Both the position numbers and the translations under genes were made by a program. Shown piece after piece: positions 1 to 7,126 of a stretch of DNA of 63,913 nucleotides. Each line of letters starts with the position of its first letter. The stretch's first letter is position 1. Under the pieces are notes generated by a model. That model had not been told where the DNA came from. It made no database searches and saw only the letters and a program-made list of their open reading frames with translations. The DNA is taken from contig CAKJYW010000011.1 of assembly GCA_918272565.1 (NCBI GenBank), forward strand, positions 1-63,913, read 5' to 3'. The DNA comes from Bacilli bacterium (lineage in GTDB: Bacteria; Bacillota_I; Bacilli_A; ML615J-28; CAG-698).

Positions 1-1785
1 AATTGATTCAACTTCAGCAAGTTCATTAGTATCAAATGTAACAACATAAGATAAATCAACCCATTTAGCATAAACTACTGTGTTTTCAGTTAATTCATCA
101 CCGATATTAGCTTTATGAGTAAACTGATTGTCATAATACCAACCTTCTACTTTTTGAGTCTCTGTAAATAGTCTTGGAAGTTCGTCGATGTAATCAGTTG
201 TAACTGATTCAGGGTTTTCCATTACACCTACTGTATTAAATCTTAAAGTATACTTATCATGGATGAATTTACCATATAAAGTAATTGCAGATTCTAATAC
301 TGTTCCTTCTACTACTGGTGTAGTATAAGCTCTATCTGTATACCATCCATCAAATGTATAATGAGCCACAGTTGGAGTTGGTAGGTTTTCTAAAACTCTA
401 ACCTTAATAGGTTCAATTACTACTAAGTTCTTAGTATCAAATGAAACTGTATAAGTTTGAAGTTCTGGAGAGATTGCTAAATCATATAAAGCAAACTTAT
501 CTTCTAGATAATCATTTTCAGTTACTACTTCACCATAGAAAGCTAAGATATCTAAATTACGCATACAATAGTCAATGTCAGCAGCAAAACTTCTTGTTTT
601 GTATGTATGTTCACCATTTGTATCAGTGAACTTGAAATCAAATGATGGAAGTTCATTGTATGTAACTACTTTAGATGAGAATGTATCTGAAATCTTAGAG
701 AACTTTTCAGTTTCATCAGCAGGGATATAAATATGTTCAATATTTGAACCATTTCCACGGATTGTAGATATTTTCATATAACTCTTACAATCAGTCGTTA
801 GGTAGATGTTTGGAATTGATTCTTGTGCATCAAAGTATCCATTATTACTACCAACAACTAAAGTGTTAGTATTAATTCCCGATAAACTATTACAGTTTTG
901 ATCTTTAGCGATAACTACATCAAATGTCATATCACTAATTAAACTTGTTTCGATTCTATCGTTTACTTTTAAAGTTTTAATTCTTGAATCAACTGCTATC
1001 ATCTTTGAATTAAAATCACTTGTTTGAGTATATGATGGATATCCTGAAGTACCAGTATATCTAAGATAAGTAACACCTGCTTCAGTATAAGTAGCACTGT
1101 AGTTTGGTGTTATATAAAATGATTCTTCAGTGTATCTACATTCAGATGCTAACTTCTTTTCAAATGTTAAGTTATAATTAGTTTGAAAATCAGCTGCATA
1201 AGCATCAAAATAAATGCTTGACCAATCATAGTAATAGTAATGATTAGCATTTAATCCAAGCAAACTATTAGCTACTGTTTGACCAGATAGATAATTTGGA
1301 TTATCAAATGTACCTACATAGTAAACATTGTCAGCTGTTAAACCAGAGAGTGCTGAATTAATTTCAAGATGATTTGCTAAATACAAATTAGTTACATGCA
1401 TTGTACTTAATACATCTTTACAGAAATATCCTGTATCAAACATGATTAATGTATCTAGGTTTGTATAACCTGAAAGATTAAAGTTTGCATAAGCTACTGT
1501 CTTTCCATTTACATAAGCAGGAAGTACTAGAGTTGTTACACTAGCTGGATCATCAGCAGGTTTTAGAAAGAATCTTCCCATTGAAGATGTATAATCTAGT
1601 TTTGCGCCCATAAAGTTATAGACTCTATTAGCATTCTCATTAAAGTTTTCTAGTGTAACAACACTAAATGATTCTTGAGTATTTGCTTCTGCAGCATTTA
1701 CTTTTGGGCCAAGAATACTAATTATTGCCCCGAAAAATGCAAGTACAAATGCAAACATTCCAATAAATAATTTTTTAAATTTCAT
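1..1785 (-). CDS. Partial secreted surface protein with InlB-type B-repeats
   Basis: Open frame of 595 codons from an ATG at 1785 that runs off the left edge, so the C-terminus is missing. A ribosome site (GGAG) lies just upstream. The N-terminus has a basic start, a hydrophobic core and an AxA-like signal peptidase site near residue 31 (VNA-AEA). The middle contains irregular BspA-like leucine-rich stretches (about residues 85-150 and 310-370). From about residue 440 there are Listeria-Bacteroides (InlB B) repeats, recognised by FDGWYTD..., LYGKF and VEGWYYD...VYAKW; two full copies and the start of a third are visible. Such proteins sit on the cell surface and are usually linked to adhesion; the anchoring type cannot be seen here. 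Related in domain content to the 1987-aa protein at 50.6-56.6 kb. The link to the upstream genes may be only positional. Confidence 0.8.
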   Translation of the reverse strand, partial: MKFKKLFIGMFAFVLAFFGAIISILGPKVNAAEANTQESFSVVTLENFNENANRVYNFMGAKLDYTSSMGRFFLKPADDPASVTTLVLPAYVNGKTVAYANFNLSGYTNLDTLIMFDTGYFCKDVLSTMHVTNLYLANHLEINSALSGLTADNVYYVGTFDNPNYLSGQTVANSLLGLNANHYYYYDWSSIYFDAYAADFQTNYNLTFEKKLASECRYTEESFYITPNYSATYTEAGVTYLRYTGTSGYPSYTQTSDFNSKMIAVDSRIKTLKVNDRIETSLISDMTFDVVIAKDQNCNSLSGINTNTLVVGSNNGYFDAQESIPNIYLTTDCKSYMKISTIRGNGSNIEHIYIPADETEKFSKISDTFSSKVVTYNELPSFDFKFTDTNGEHTYKTRSFAADIDYCMRNLDILAFYGEVVTENDYLEDKFALYDLAISPELQTYTVSFDTKNLVVIEPIKVRVLENLPTPTVAHYTFDGWYTDRAYTTPVVEGTVLESAITLYGKFIHDKYTLRFNTVGVMENPESVTTDYIDELPRLFTETQKVEGWYYDNQFTHKANIGDELTENTVVYAKWVDLSYVVTFDTNELAEVESI

Positions 1786-1830
1786 TTTGAATTATTCTCC
1801 TATTTTAAATATTTGTTATTTAAGGCATAA

Positions 1831-3423
1831 CTACCTTCGACAGTTCTGATTATGATCATCACGATGGTTATCATAATCGTCATAATACCTTGGACGTGCC
1901 ATAAGAGTTCTAAAGAATAATCTAATTTTTATAACAACATAAATTAATAAACATGTACCTACTGCACCAAGTGCAACAAATATCCATGTTTTATTGTTAC
2001 TAACTGTTTCTTTAACTGATTCTATGACATCATTTGCCCAAGTCTTAACTTTGTAATTAACAGATGATTCATTTTCTATTAAGTTTGGAGATAATATGTT
2101 ATATGTATCCCCTTCAATTGTGTCCATCTTGATTTGAACATCGTATGTTTTATTATCAAGAAGGTAATTGATTCTTAAGATCTTGAATTCATCTATTTTC
2201 TTATAATCTGATTCTTTATATTCTTGTCCTGTAAATATCTTCCATAGCCAAGCTTTATCATCGTAATCAAGCAAAAGCTCATAACGATATTTCTTAGCTG
2301 GATTAGATACTGATGAGAAAGAGCCTTCTTTAAATCCTTGATAATTAAATAGACCTAAGATTCCGCCTCTAGATTTATCTGGAGTAAGCGATTTTAAAAT
2401 CGTATGAGAATCTTCAGGTAGCCAAAATTGATACCATTCTTTATTAGAGTTAGAAATTGTATATTTTGTATCAACTCTATAAACCTTATCTGGATTAATA
2501 GCAAGGTTGAAATGAACCATGTGCATATAACCACCAAAGACTGCATCATAATAACTTTGTGCTTCAATGTCAGTTACATACTCATAAGCATGAGTACATA
2601 GTTGCATTGCATTGTGCCCATCATTTTTAGGAGTAAGACCTAAATCAAACATCATTTCACCTTCACACTTTCCACCAAATTTCACATCGCCTGGATCTGG
2701 GTCAGTTAAATATTGTCCCTTATCTAAGCCATATGTGAATCCTTGGAAGTTGTAGGTTTGTTTTAAATCTATTCCAAAGAATCCTTTTGTCTCAACTCCA
2801 GCAATTGGTGTGATATGCAATGTTAAATCATAGTCTTTTATATGATAATAAGTCGAATCATACCAATTCATATTAAGATCATCTTGATCTTGTTTAGTAT
2901 CATAGAGGTTATATACTTTATTAGATTCTTTAAACTGAGTTATTGTGACAAACTCACTTGGTAAATATCTAGATGTCCAAATGAGATATAAATAACCTAG
3001 TTTAGAATTGTCATAAGCATATGAATCCCAATATAATCCTAAATATGTATCAGCTTCTAAGTATTCTGGTTCTATATCTAAGTTAGATAAGATATACTCC
3101 CATGTCTCATCTTGAGCATGAGAATACCAGGATATATAAGTTGAGATTTGAGATTGAGAGAGAGTCGAGAAATAATCAATTCCACTAGCATCTCTCATCT
3201 TGACCATCTTGTAATAGAATGTTTGATACGATGAATCTTTGTAATAATTAAGATGCCATCTTTCTAGTTTTCCTGTACGAACATAGTTTTCTACTTCTGA
3301 TTGAATAACTGTATCAAATTCAGATGTCTTCTTTTCAGCAGCGCTAACTGTTGTACTTCCTAAGAACAAGAATAAAAGCAATATAAGAAAGGTACTAAAA
3401 ATAAATACTAATTTCTTTTTCAT
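1831..3423 (-). CDS. Secreted, C-terminally membrane-anchored protein of unknown function
   Basis: 530 aa. Signal peptide at 1-28 (hydrophobic LILLLFLFL core, cleavage near SAA-EK) and one C-terminal transmembrane helix at about 480-503 (WIFVALGAVGTCLLIYVVIK), followed by a short basic, Asp/His/Arg-rich tail. The large outer part is rich in Tyr, Trp and Asp with no domain I recognise. The topology (exported body, C-terminal stop-transfer) resembles attachment or mating-pair proteins of mobile elements, but this is inference from topology and context only. Its start overlaps the stop of the preceding 60-aa gene (ATGA), so the two are translationally coupled. Stop codon is TAG. Confidence 0.75.
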   Translation of the reverse strand: MKKKLVFIFSTFLILLLFLFLGSTTVSAAEKKTSEFDTVIQSEVENYVRTGKLERWHLNYYKDSSYQTFYYKMVKMRDASGIDYFSTLSQSQISTYISWYSHAQDETWEYILSNLDIEPEYLEADTYLGLYWDSYAYDNSKLGYLYLIWTSRYLPSEFVTITQFKESNKVYNLYDTKQDQDDLNMNWYDSTYYHIKDYDLTLHITPIAGVETKGFFGIDLKQTYNFQGFTYGLDKGQYLTDPDPGDVKFGGKCEGEMMFDLGLTPKNDGHNAMQLCTHAYEYVTDIEAQSYYDAVFGGYMHMVHFNLAINPDKVYRVDTKYTISNSNKEWYQFWLPEDSHTILKSLTPDKSRGGILGLFNYQGFKEGSFSSVSNPAKKYRYELLLDYDDKAWLWKIFTGQEYKESDYKKIDEFKILRINYLLDNKTYDVQIKMDTIEGDTYNILSPNLIENESSVNYKVKTWANDVIESVKETVSNNKTWIFVALGAVGTCLLIYVVIKIRLFFRTLMARPRYYDDYDNHRDDHNQNCRR

Positions 3424-3602
3424 TGTTTGGTCTCCTTATTTCTTGCTTTCTTTATTCCGATTAAACTAAGTAATAGTCCACCTAAAATTAGGATGAACTT
3501 CCATAGTTTAGTGAAGATATATTTTATGATTTGTAAAATAAAGAGAGCGAGGGATGCTAGAAATGAGAAAAACTTTGATAATAAACTTAATAACTTTGCC
3601 AT
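3420..3602 (-). CDS. Small two-helix membrane protein
   Basis: 60 aa, almost entirely hydrophobic: two predicted helices (about 8-30 and 33-50) separated by a short Lys/Thr/Lys stretch, with a basic C-terminal tail (KKARNKETK). No family recognised. It is coupled to the secreted 530-aa gene downstream by an ATGA overlap and follows the acidic-tailed protein upstream, so it belongs to the same operon. A holin-, coat- or pore-like role in a mobile element is possible but unproven. Confidence 0.6.
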   Translation of the reverse strand: MAKLLSLLSKFFSFLASLALFILQIIKYIFTKLWKFILILGGLLLSLIGIKKARNKETKQ

Positions 3603-3628
3603 TTGTTAACATCCTCTTTTTCCTCTAT

Positions 3629-4126
3629 TTACTTTAGTTCTTCCTTATCTTCGTCATCAGAATCTTCATCATCTTCTTCAGCTGGAGTTTCTTCTGATTC
3701 TTCAAACTTATGTTCAGTAATAAATTCTTCACACATTTGAGATGTCATTGGATCAGCAAAGAACCATTTGAAGTGTGTTTCACCAGGTTTATTAGATAGA
3801 TCAGCTTTAATAGCAAAATATCTTGAGCCATCACTTTTATGACCTTTAATAAACTCTGCAGGAATATCTTCTAGAATTACTGTTACTACTTTGTCTCTTT
3901 CACCAAAGGTGATTGCTTTACCTTGAGCAAGTAATAGATAATCTAGAGTTGATTTCTTCATATGCTTATTTTTGTTATTTGGAACGAAATTAGCATATGT
4001 CTTAACAGGCTGATTAGGAAACTTAGGGTTTCTAACGCCTTCCTTAATTAATAGCTCTACTTTATTCTCTGAGCTAAAATTGTTAGGTGCGTATACACGC
4101 GCTTCGATTTTGACTAAATTTTTCAT
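3629..4126 (-). CDS. Putative single-stranded-DNA-binding-like protein with acidic tail
   Basis: 165 aa. The first about 130 residues are beta-rich with scattered aromatic and basic residues; the last 25 are almost only Glu, Asp and Ser (EEDDEDSDDEDKEELK). A small beta-rich body plus a disordered acidic C-terminus is the layout of SSB proteins, whose tails recruit replication partners, but I do not see a diagnostic OB-fold motif, so the assignment is tentative. The ATG overlaps the stop of the upstream 131-aa gene (ATGA), showing coupling. It lies in the apparent mobile-element operon with the sigma-like regulator. Confidence 0.45.
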   Translation of the reverse strand: MKNLVKIEARVYAPNNFSSENKVELLIKEGVRNPKFPNQPVKTYANFVPNNKNKHMKKSTLDYLLLAQGKAITFGERDKVVTVILEDIPAEFIKGHKSDGSRYFAIKADLSNKPGETHFKWFFADPMTSQMCEEFITEHKFEESEETPAEEDDEDSDDEDKEELK

Positions 4127-4518
4127 TTTCTTTTTACCTCGTGTTTAAAATATTTTTTAGTTAAATAATTTAATACTAGTACTTCAATATTTTCACTTCT
4201 CCATACTTCTACAAATTCATTAGCTATATCGCTGGCTATTTCTTTATCGTGTGATAAAGATAAAATCATGTAGAAAATAGTTTGATAAGCTTCATTTAAT
4301 GAAAGCACCGTATCTTTGTCTTTCTTCTTTACAAGAATTAACTCACCTAAGTAATCACAAAAGCTGAGAGCTTTATTAACTGGAGTTTTAAAGTTGAGTA
4401 ATGTCTTATAAAAGATTGCTTTAGTTTCATAGATTTTGAACTTCGGTCCTAAACCTACTAATCCTTTACATTTACCAGAATCTACAAGTTCTGATATCAA
4501 TACTGAAACGTGTTTCAT
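4123..4518 (-). CDS. Hypothetical protein of the mobile-element operon
   Basis: 131 aa, mostly helical in appearance, basic C-terminus, no motif recognised. It is preceded by a purine-rich ribosome site (GAAGGGATGG) and overlaps the next gene by ATGA. The stop codon of a short frame upstream (4515-4517) also overlaps its start, so it may originally have been coupled to that frame. Its place between the sigma-like regulator and the SSB-like gene suggests an accessory replication or transfer role; this is inference from context. Confidence 0.6.
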   Translation of the reverse strand: MKHVSVLISELVDSGKCKGLVGLGPKFKIYETKAIFYKTLLNFKTPVNKALSFCDYLGELILVKKKDKDTVLSLNEAYQTIFYMILSLSHDKEIASDIANEFVEVWRSENIEVLVLNYLTKKYFKHEVKRK

Positions 4519-4658
4519 AGATGTACCATCCCTTCATTAGTTTTTAAGTATCGAGTGTTAATTGATTGCATCGCTTCAAATAACATCATTAAATCTTGGG
4601 GAGCATGTCGAAAATCTTATAACAATTGATACTTATTTTATTGGTGCTAAACAATCAT
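4515..4658 (-). pseudogene. Stop-broken small frame with perfect ribosome site
   Basis: A perfect ribosome site (GGAGGTGAT, 4663-4671) is followed 4 nt later by ATG at 4658. In that frame the codons read Met-Ile-Val, then TAG, His-Gln, TAA, ..., TAA (4617-4619), and then 33 sense codons (...APQDLMMLFEAMQSINTRY...) to a TGA that overlaps the ATG of the next gene. The 3' part looks protein-like, with a coupling overlap, so I read this as a small gene disabled by three stops. Each stop is one C-to-T change from a Gln codon. It could instead be a leader peptide plus chance frame. Confidence 0.3.
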
Positions 4659-4675
4659 AGCTATCACCTCCAAAT

Positions 4676-4713
4676 CACAGGTAAGTCCACTGGGTCCTTA
4701 TGGACTTCATGTG
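4676..4713 (-). other. Hairpin in the leader upstream of the broken small frame
   Basis: CACA-GGT-AAGTCCA pairs with TGGACTT-CA-TGTG around an 11-nt loop. It stands directly before the strong ribosome site at 4663-4671 and after the sigma-like gene on the minus strand. It could be an attenuator or RNA-processing hairpin; there is no U-run, so a simple terminator is unlikely. The rest of 4519-4783 shows nothing else I can name. Confidence 0.4.
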
Positions 4714-4783
4714 AATCAGGAATTTCTTCCTTCAAGTAATAGGCTACTTAGACACCCAAAATACAACCTTTCTGAAAATTTTC

Positions 4784-5272
4784 TTATTTTATTTTTCTAC
4801 CAGTCATCTTTTCTAGGTTTTCAATAGCTTTATTAACCAGTTTAGAGATGGCTTGTTGAGAGATACCAAGTTTCTTAGCAGCTTCTTCTTGCTTTAATCC
4901 ATCAATATAAATCAGAATCATTGCTCGACATTGTTTGTCTGATAATTGATTAAGTAACTTCATTAATCTTTCATGTCGCTCTTTCTTAATCTCATCTTCA
5001 ATCATTTGATCTAGATATGATTCTGAATTAGGATCAACTGGTTCGATTTCGTTTCCATCTTCATTTAAACCAAAACGAAATTCTCTTCTAGCAATCTTTC
5101 GTTCTTTGCAGAACTCTCGATAATAATCAAGTAATACATAATTTCTTTGTTCTTCAGTAATTGATGGATCTAATAAATCATGATAATACTTTTCATCAAA
5201 TGGAAATGTTACGGTCTTTTCCACACCTTTCTTGTTAATAAAAGTTAAAGTAACTAAAATGTTTTTACTCAT
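4784..5272 (-). CDS. Sigma-70 region 4-type regulator
   Basis: 162 aa. Residues about 105-158 form a sigma-70 region 4 helix-turn-helix: LSDKQCRAMILIY...GLKQEEAAKKLGISQQAISKLVNKAIENL, the -35-recognition fold. The N-terminal 100 residues are acidic and lack region 2, so this is not a full sigma factor. Region-4-only proteins of this size are common regulators in integrative conjugative elements and prophages of Bacillota. A clear ribosome site (TAAGGAG) precedes the ATG. It heads the minus-strand module at 1.8-5.3 kb and is the best evidence that this module is mobile. Confidence 0.7.
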   Translation of the reverse strand: MSKNILVTLTFINKKGVEKTVTFPFDEKYYHDLLDPSITEEQRNYVLLDYYREFCKERKIARREFRFGLNEDGNEIEPVDPNSESYLDQMIEDEIKKERHERLMKLLNQLSDKQCRAMILIYIDGLKQEEAAKKLGISQQAISKLVNKAIENLEKMTGRKIK

Positions 5273-5287
5273 TAAAAAATCTCCTTA

Positions 5288-5365
5288 TTAGAAATCAAAT
5301 ATTTCTAGATAAGGAGAAATCCATGAACCCAATCTCGGATGAGTATGCTCAAAAAAGATATGAAT
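5288..5365 (-). CDS. Possible 25-residue leader peptide with ATT start
   Basis: A short frame upstream of the sigma-like gene reads Ile-His-Ile-Phe-Phe-Glu-His-Thr-His-Pro-Arg-Leu-Gly-Ser-Trp-Ile-Ser, then a hydrophobic end and TAA. An AAGGA ribosome site lies 5 nt before an ATT codon at 5365; there is no ATG, GTG or TTG start. The composition (Trp, Pro, His, amphipathic) looks protein-like, and the stop lies directly before the ribosome site of the sigma-like gene. The region also forms part of an inverted repeat, so it may be a structured leader rather than a gene. Confidence 0.2.
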   Translation of the reverse strand: MHIFFEHTHPRLGSWISPYLEIFDF

Positions 5366-5512
5366 AAAAATCCTTATCTAGTTTTCGCAACCTCACCCAC
5401 GCAAAAGGATTGATCGCAACTATTAAATTATCAATTTTGCATTTGCTTGCGTCTCATATAAAGATGGCAAGTCCTTATATGAGGCAAATGCATCAAGGAT
5501 AGCCAATCCTCG
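5305..5512 (-). ncRNA. Highly self-complementary element (leader RNA, ncRNA or origin-like DNA)
   Basis: Several nested inverted repeats fill the gap between the sigma-like gene and the defence operon. CTAGATAAGGA (5305-5315) pairs with TCCTTATCTAG (5371-5381), 11 of 11. TGCATTTGC (5438-5446) pairs with GCAAATGCA (5484-5492), and inside it CTCATATAA (5453-5461) pairs with TTATATGAG (5475-5483), separated by a one-sided TTGCGT bulge; CTTGC (5446-5450) could also pair with GCAAG (5468-5472) in the loop. GGATTG (5407-5412) can close the whole with CAATCC (5504-5509). Strand is not fixed by the sequence; I assign minus because the sigma-like gene lies downstream. It could be a structured leader, a small RNA or a single-strand/transfer origin. 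Confidence 0.45.
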
Positions 5513-5569
5513 ACTTTGTGAAAGCAAATTTATTTTTCATTCTTACATAAATAACTTTTGCAATCAAAA

Positions 5570-5598
5570 TGGAAAAATTTGAGAAAAAATGTTATAAT
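5570..5598 (+). promoter_or_regulatory. Candidate promoter of the ABC-3C/restriction operon
   Basis: TATAAT at 5593-5598 carries an extended -10 (TGT just before it); the -35 (TGGAAA, 5570-5575, spacing 17) matches only 4 of 6. It would give a leader of about 125 nt that contains the GGTTAT repeats. Confidence 0.5.
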
Positions 5599-5684
5599 AA
5601 AGTTAGTTTTTATAAAAAATCAATTTTAAATTGCTTTCACATATAATATATCGTATAAGTTTATCAAAATCAGTTGATTTATAA

Positions 5685-5719
5685 GGTTATTAAACGGTTA
5701 TCGGTTATATATCGGTTAT
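5685..5719 (+). repeat. Four GGTTAT direct repeats, candidate operator
   Basis: GGTTAT occurs at 5685, 5696, 5703 and 5714, a spacing of 11-7-11, i.e. two interleaved pairs each 18 bp apart. The array lies just before the first ABC-3C gene. One more GGTTAT stands right before the start of the minus-strand regulator gene (11950 side). A binding site for one of the two Cro-type regulators is a reasonable inference. Confidence 0.45.
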
Positions 5720-5730
5720 TAGAAAAAAGG

Positions 5731-6915
5731 ATGGTGATTTTTATCGAATTCAAGGATTTTTGCGCAAAAACATATAGTTTTAAAAATACAAGTTGGAATA
5801 AAGCTAAATTCGTGAGAATGATGCTAAGAGACTTAGGAAACTTTGACTATACAGAAGACTATTTTAAAAATCTATCTAACGAAACTAAACCAATCTCAGG
5901 AATTAGAGCAAAGGTCTATACGCCATTTAAAACTGACGTAGCTCGAAATTTCTTTTTTAAGAATTTAAAAAAAGACAAGCTTAATGAAATGCTTGTCGAT
6001 TTTGGTGTTGTGTCAGCTACTACTAACCCATTCGTTTATCTAATCGGTGCATTAGCAGAAAAATTAAAAGAATATTTAGCACCCGAAGATGAAATAAATC
6101 ATCCAATACAATATTATTTCGATATGTTAATAGCTGATGAAAGTTATAAATTTTATTTAAATATATCAGCAAATGATTTAGATTACATTTTGGAAGTAAA
6201 TAAAAAGTGCCCTATATGTGGAGAGCACTTAACAGAAATTATTGATGGCCAAAGATTAAAAAATTATAAGATTATTAAGATATATCCTTATAATTTATCA
6301 AGCAATGAAAAAATAGCATTTGATTCAATCAAGAAATATACAGGAAGAAGCGATGCTTATGAAAACGAAATAGCAGTATGTAGGAATCATGCTGAAACAT
6401 ACGAAAGAACAAAAGATATTGATATTTTTAAAGATCTTGTAAAAGCAAAAGAACGAGCAATAACTATTCAATTAGAAGAGAGAGCTGTAGAAAATATTGA
6501 TATTCCAGACACATTAGAAAAAATATTAGATCATATAGTTAAGTATGGCTTATCAGAAAGTAAAACACAACTCACATTAAATGCTGTTAAAATAAGCGAG
6601 AAAATCAATGAAAACGATCCTGTATATGATGAAGTTGTATTATATGCTTCAAAGCATTATAACTATATCAACGGATTATTGACAACATACGAAAAGCAAA
6701 CCAATAATCGTTCTACACTTTTAGGAAGAAAAATTAAAGAAATGTCAAACAATCTAATGACTATAGGTTCTTCTCCTTCCACTATTATTAAAACTATAGC
6801 ACAAGAATTAAATAACACTTATGGAGGAGACAGCAACACATATATATTATGCAAATATATCGTTGCTTATTTTGTTCAACATTGCGAGGTATTATCACAT
6901 GAAGTTACCGAGTAA
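5731..6915 (+). CDS. ABC-three component (ABC-3C) system protein with zinc ribbon and C-terminal CTD
   Basis: 394 aa from the first ATG at 5731; a TTG at 5674 in the same frame lies beneath the operator repeats. The ribosome site (AAAAAAGG/GGTG) overlaps the ATG, so the real start may differ by a few codons. The N-terminal half is a helical domain; a CPICG knuckle (about residue 160) and a second C..H pair (CRNH, about 217) form a treble-clef/HNH-like zinc site, but the usual DH catalytic pair is absent (KIYP instead). The C-terminal about 150 residues match, from memory, the CTD that links effectors to ABC-3C ATPases. Predicted effector or sensor of a conflict system. Overlaps the next gene by 17 nt. 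Confidence 0.65.
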   Translation: MVIFIEFKDFCAKTYSFKNTSWNKAKFVRMMLRDLGNFDYTEDYFKNLSNETKPISGIRAKVYTPFKTDVARNFFFKNLKKDKLNEMLVDFGVVSATTNPFVYLIGALAEKLKEYLAPEDEINHPIQYYFDMLIADESYKFYLNISANDLDYILEVNKKCPICGEHLTEIIDGQRLKNYKIIKIYPYNLSSNEKIAFDSIKKYTGRSDAYENEIAVCRNHAETYERTKDIDIFKDLVKAKERAITIQLEERAVENIDIPDTLEKILDHIVKYGLSESKTQLTLNAVKISEKINENDPVYDEVVLYASKHYNYINGLLTTYEKQTNNRSTLLGRKIKEMSNNLMTIGSSPSTIIKTIAQELNNTYGGDSNTYILCKYIVAYFVQHCEVLSHEVTE

Positions 6916-7126
6916 ATTTATAACATATAAAGAAAGTATTATTTCAAAATTTCCATTAGTTTTAGATAATATAAAAGATTGTGATCTCACTATTTTAGAG
7001 TTATATAGAAAAATTAGATCAAAAATTGATGGAGTAACAGAATACTTAGATATATTAGATTGCCTATATGCATTAAATAAAATCGAATTAATTGAGGAGG
7101 TGATTCATAGTGTTAATAGAAATTAG
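6899..7126 (+). CDS. ABC-3C middle component, small winged-helix-like protein
   Basis: 75 aa starting at the ATG at 6899 (MKLPSKFITYKESIISKF). A longer frame upstream exists, but it lies inside the previous gene and reads unlike the family. The pattern of a Phe/Tyr-rich start, a helical body (TILELYRKIRSKIDGVTEYLDILDCLYALNKIEL) and a final Arg-Asn is that of the short middle components that bridge ATPase and effector in ABC-3C systems. It overlaps its neighbours on both sides (17 nt each), a sign of fixed stoichiometry. Confidence 0.65.
   Translation: MKLPSKFITYKESIISKFPLVLDNIKDCDLTILELYRKIRSKIDGVTEYLDILDCLYALNKIELIEEVIHSVNRN

Noticed and set aside
1831-4518. Integrated filamentous phage (inovirus)
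   Set aside because: SSB-like protein, small membrane peptide and pIII-like topology are suggestive, but no Zot ATPase or replication initiator is visible; kept only as a possibility.
4515-4658. Recoded genetic code (TAG/TAA as Gln) in the mobile segment
   Set aside because: Neighbouring genes of the same operon end properly at TAG (530-aa gene) and TAA (165-aa gene), and no other frame in the window needs stop read-through. Decay of a small gene is simpler.
6821-6898. Longer N-terminus for the ABC-3C middle component
   Set aside because: The extra 26 residues lie inside the preceding gene and do not fit the short middle-component family; ATG at 6899 gives the expected size.
5731-6915. Active HNH nuclease in the ABC-3C effector
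   Set aside because: Zinc knuckles are present but the catalytic His (DH pair) is replaced by KIYP, so nuclease activity is not supported.
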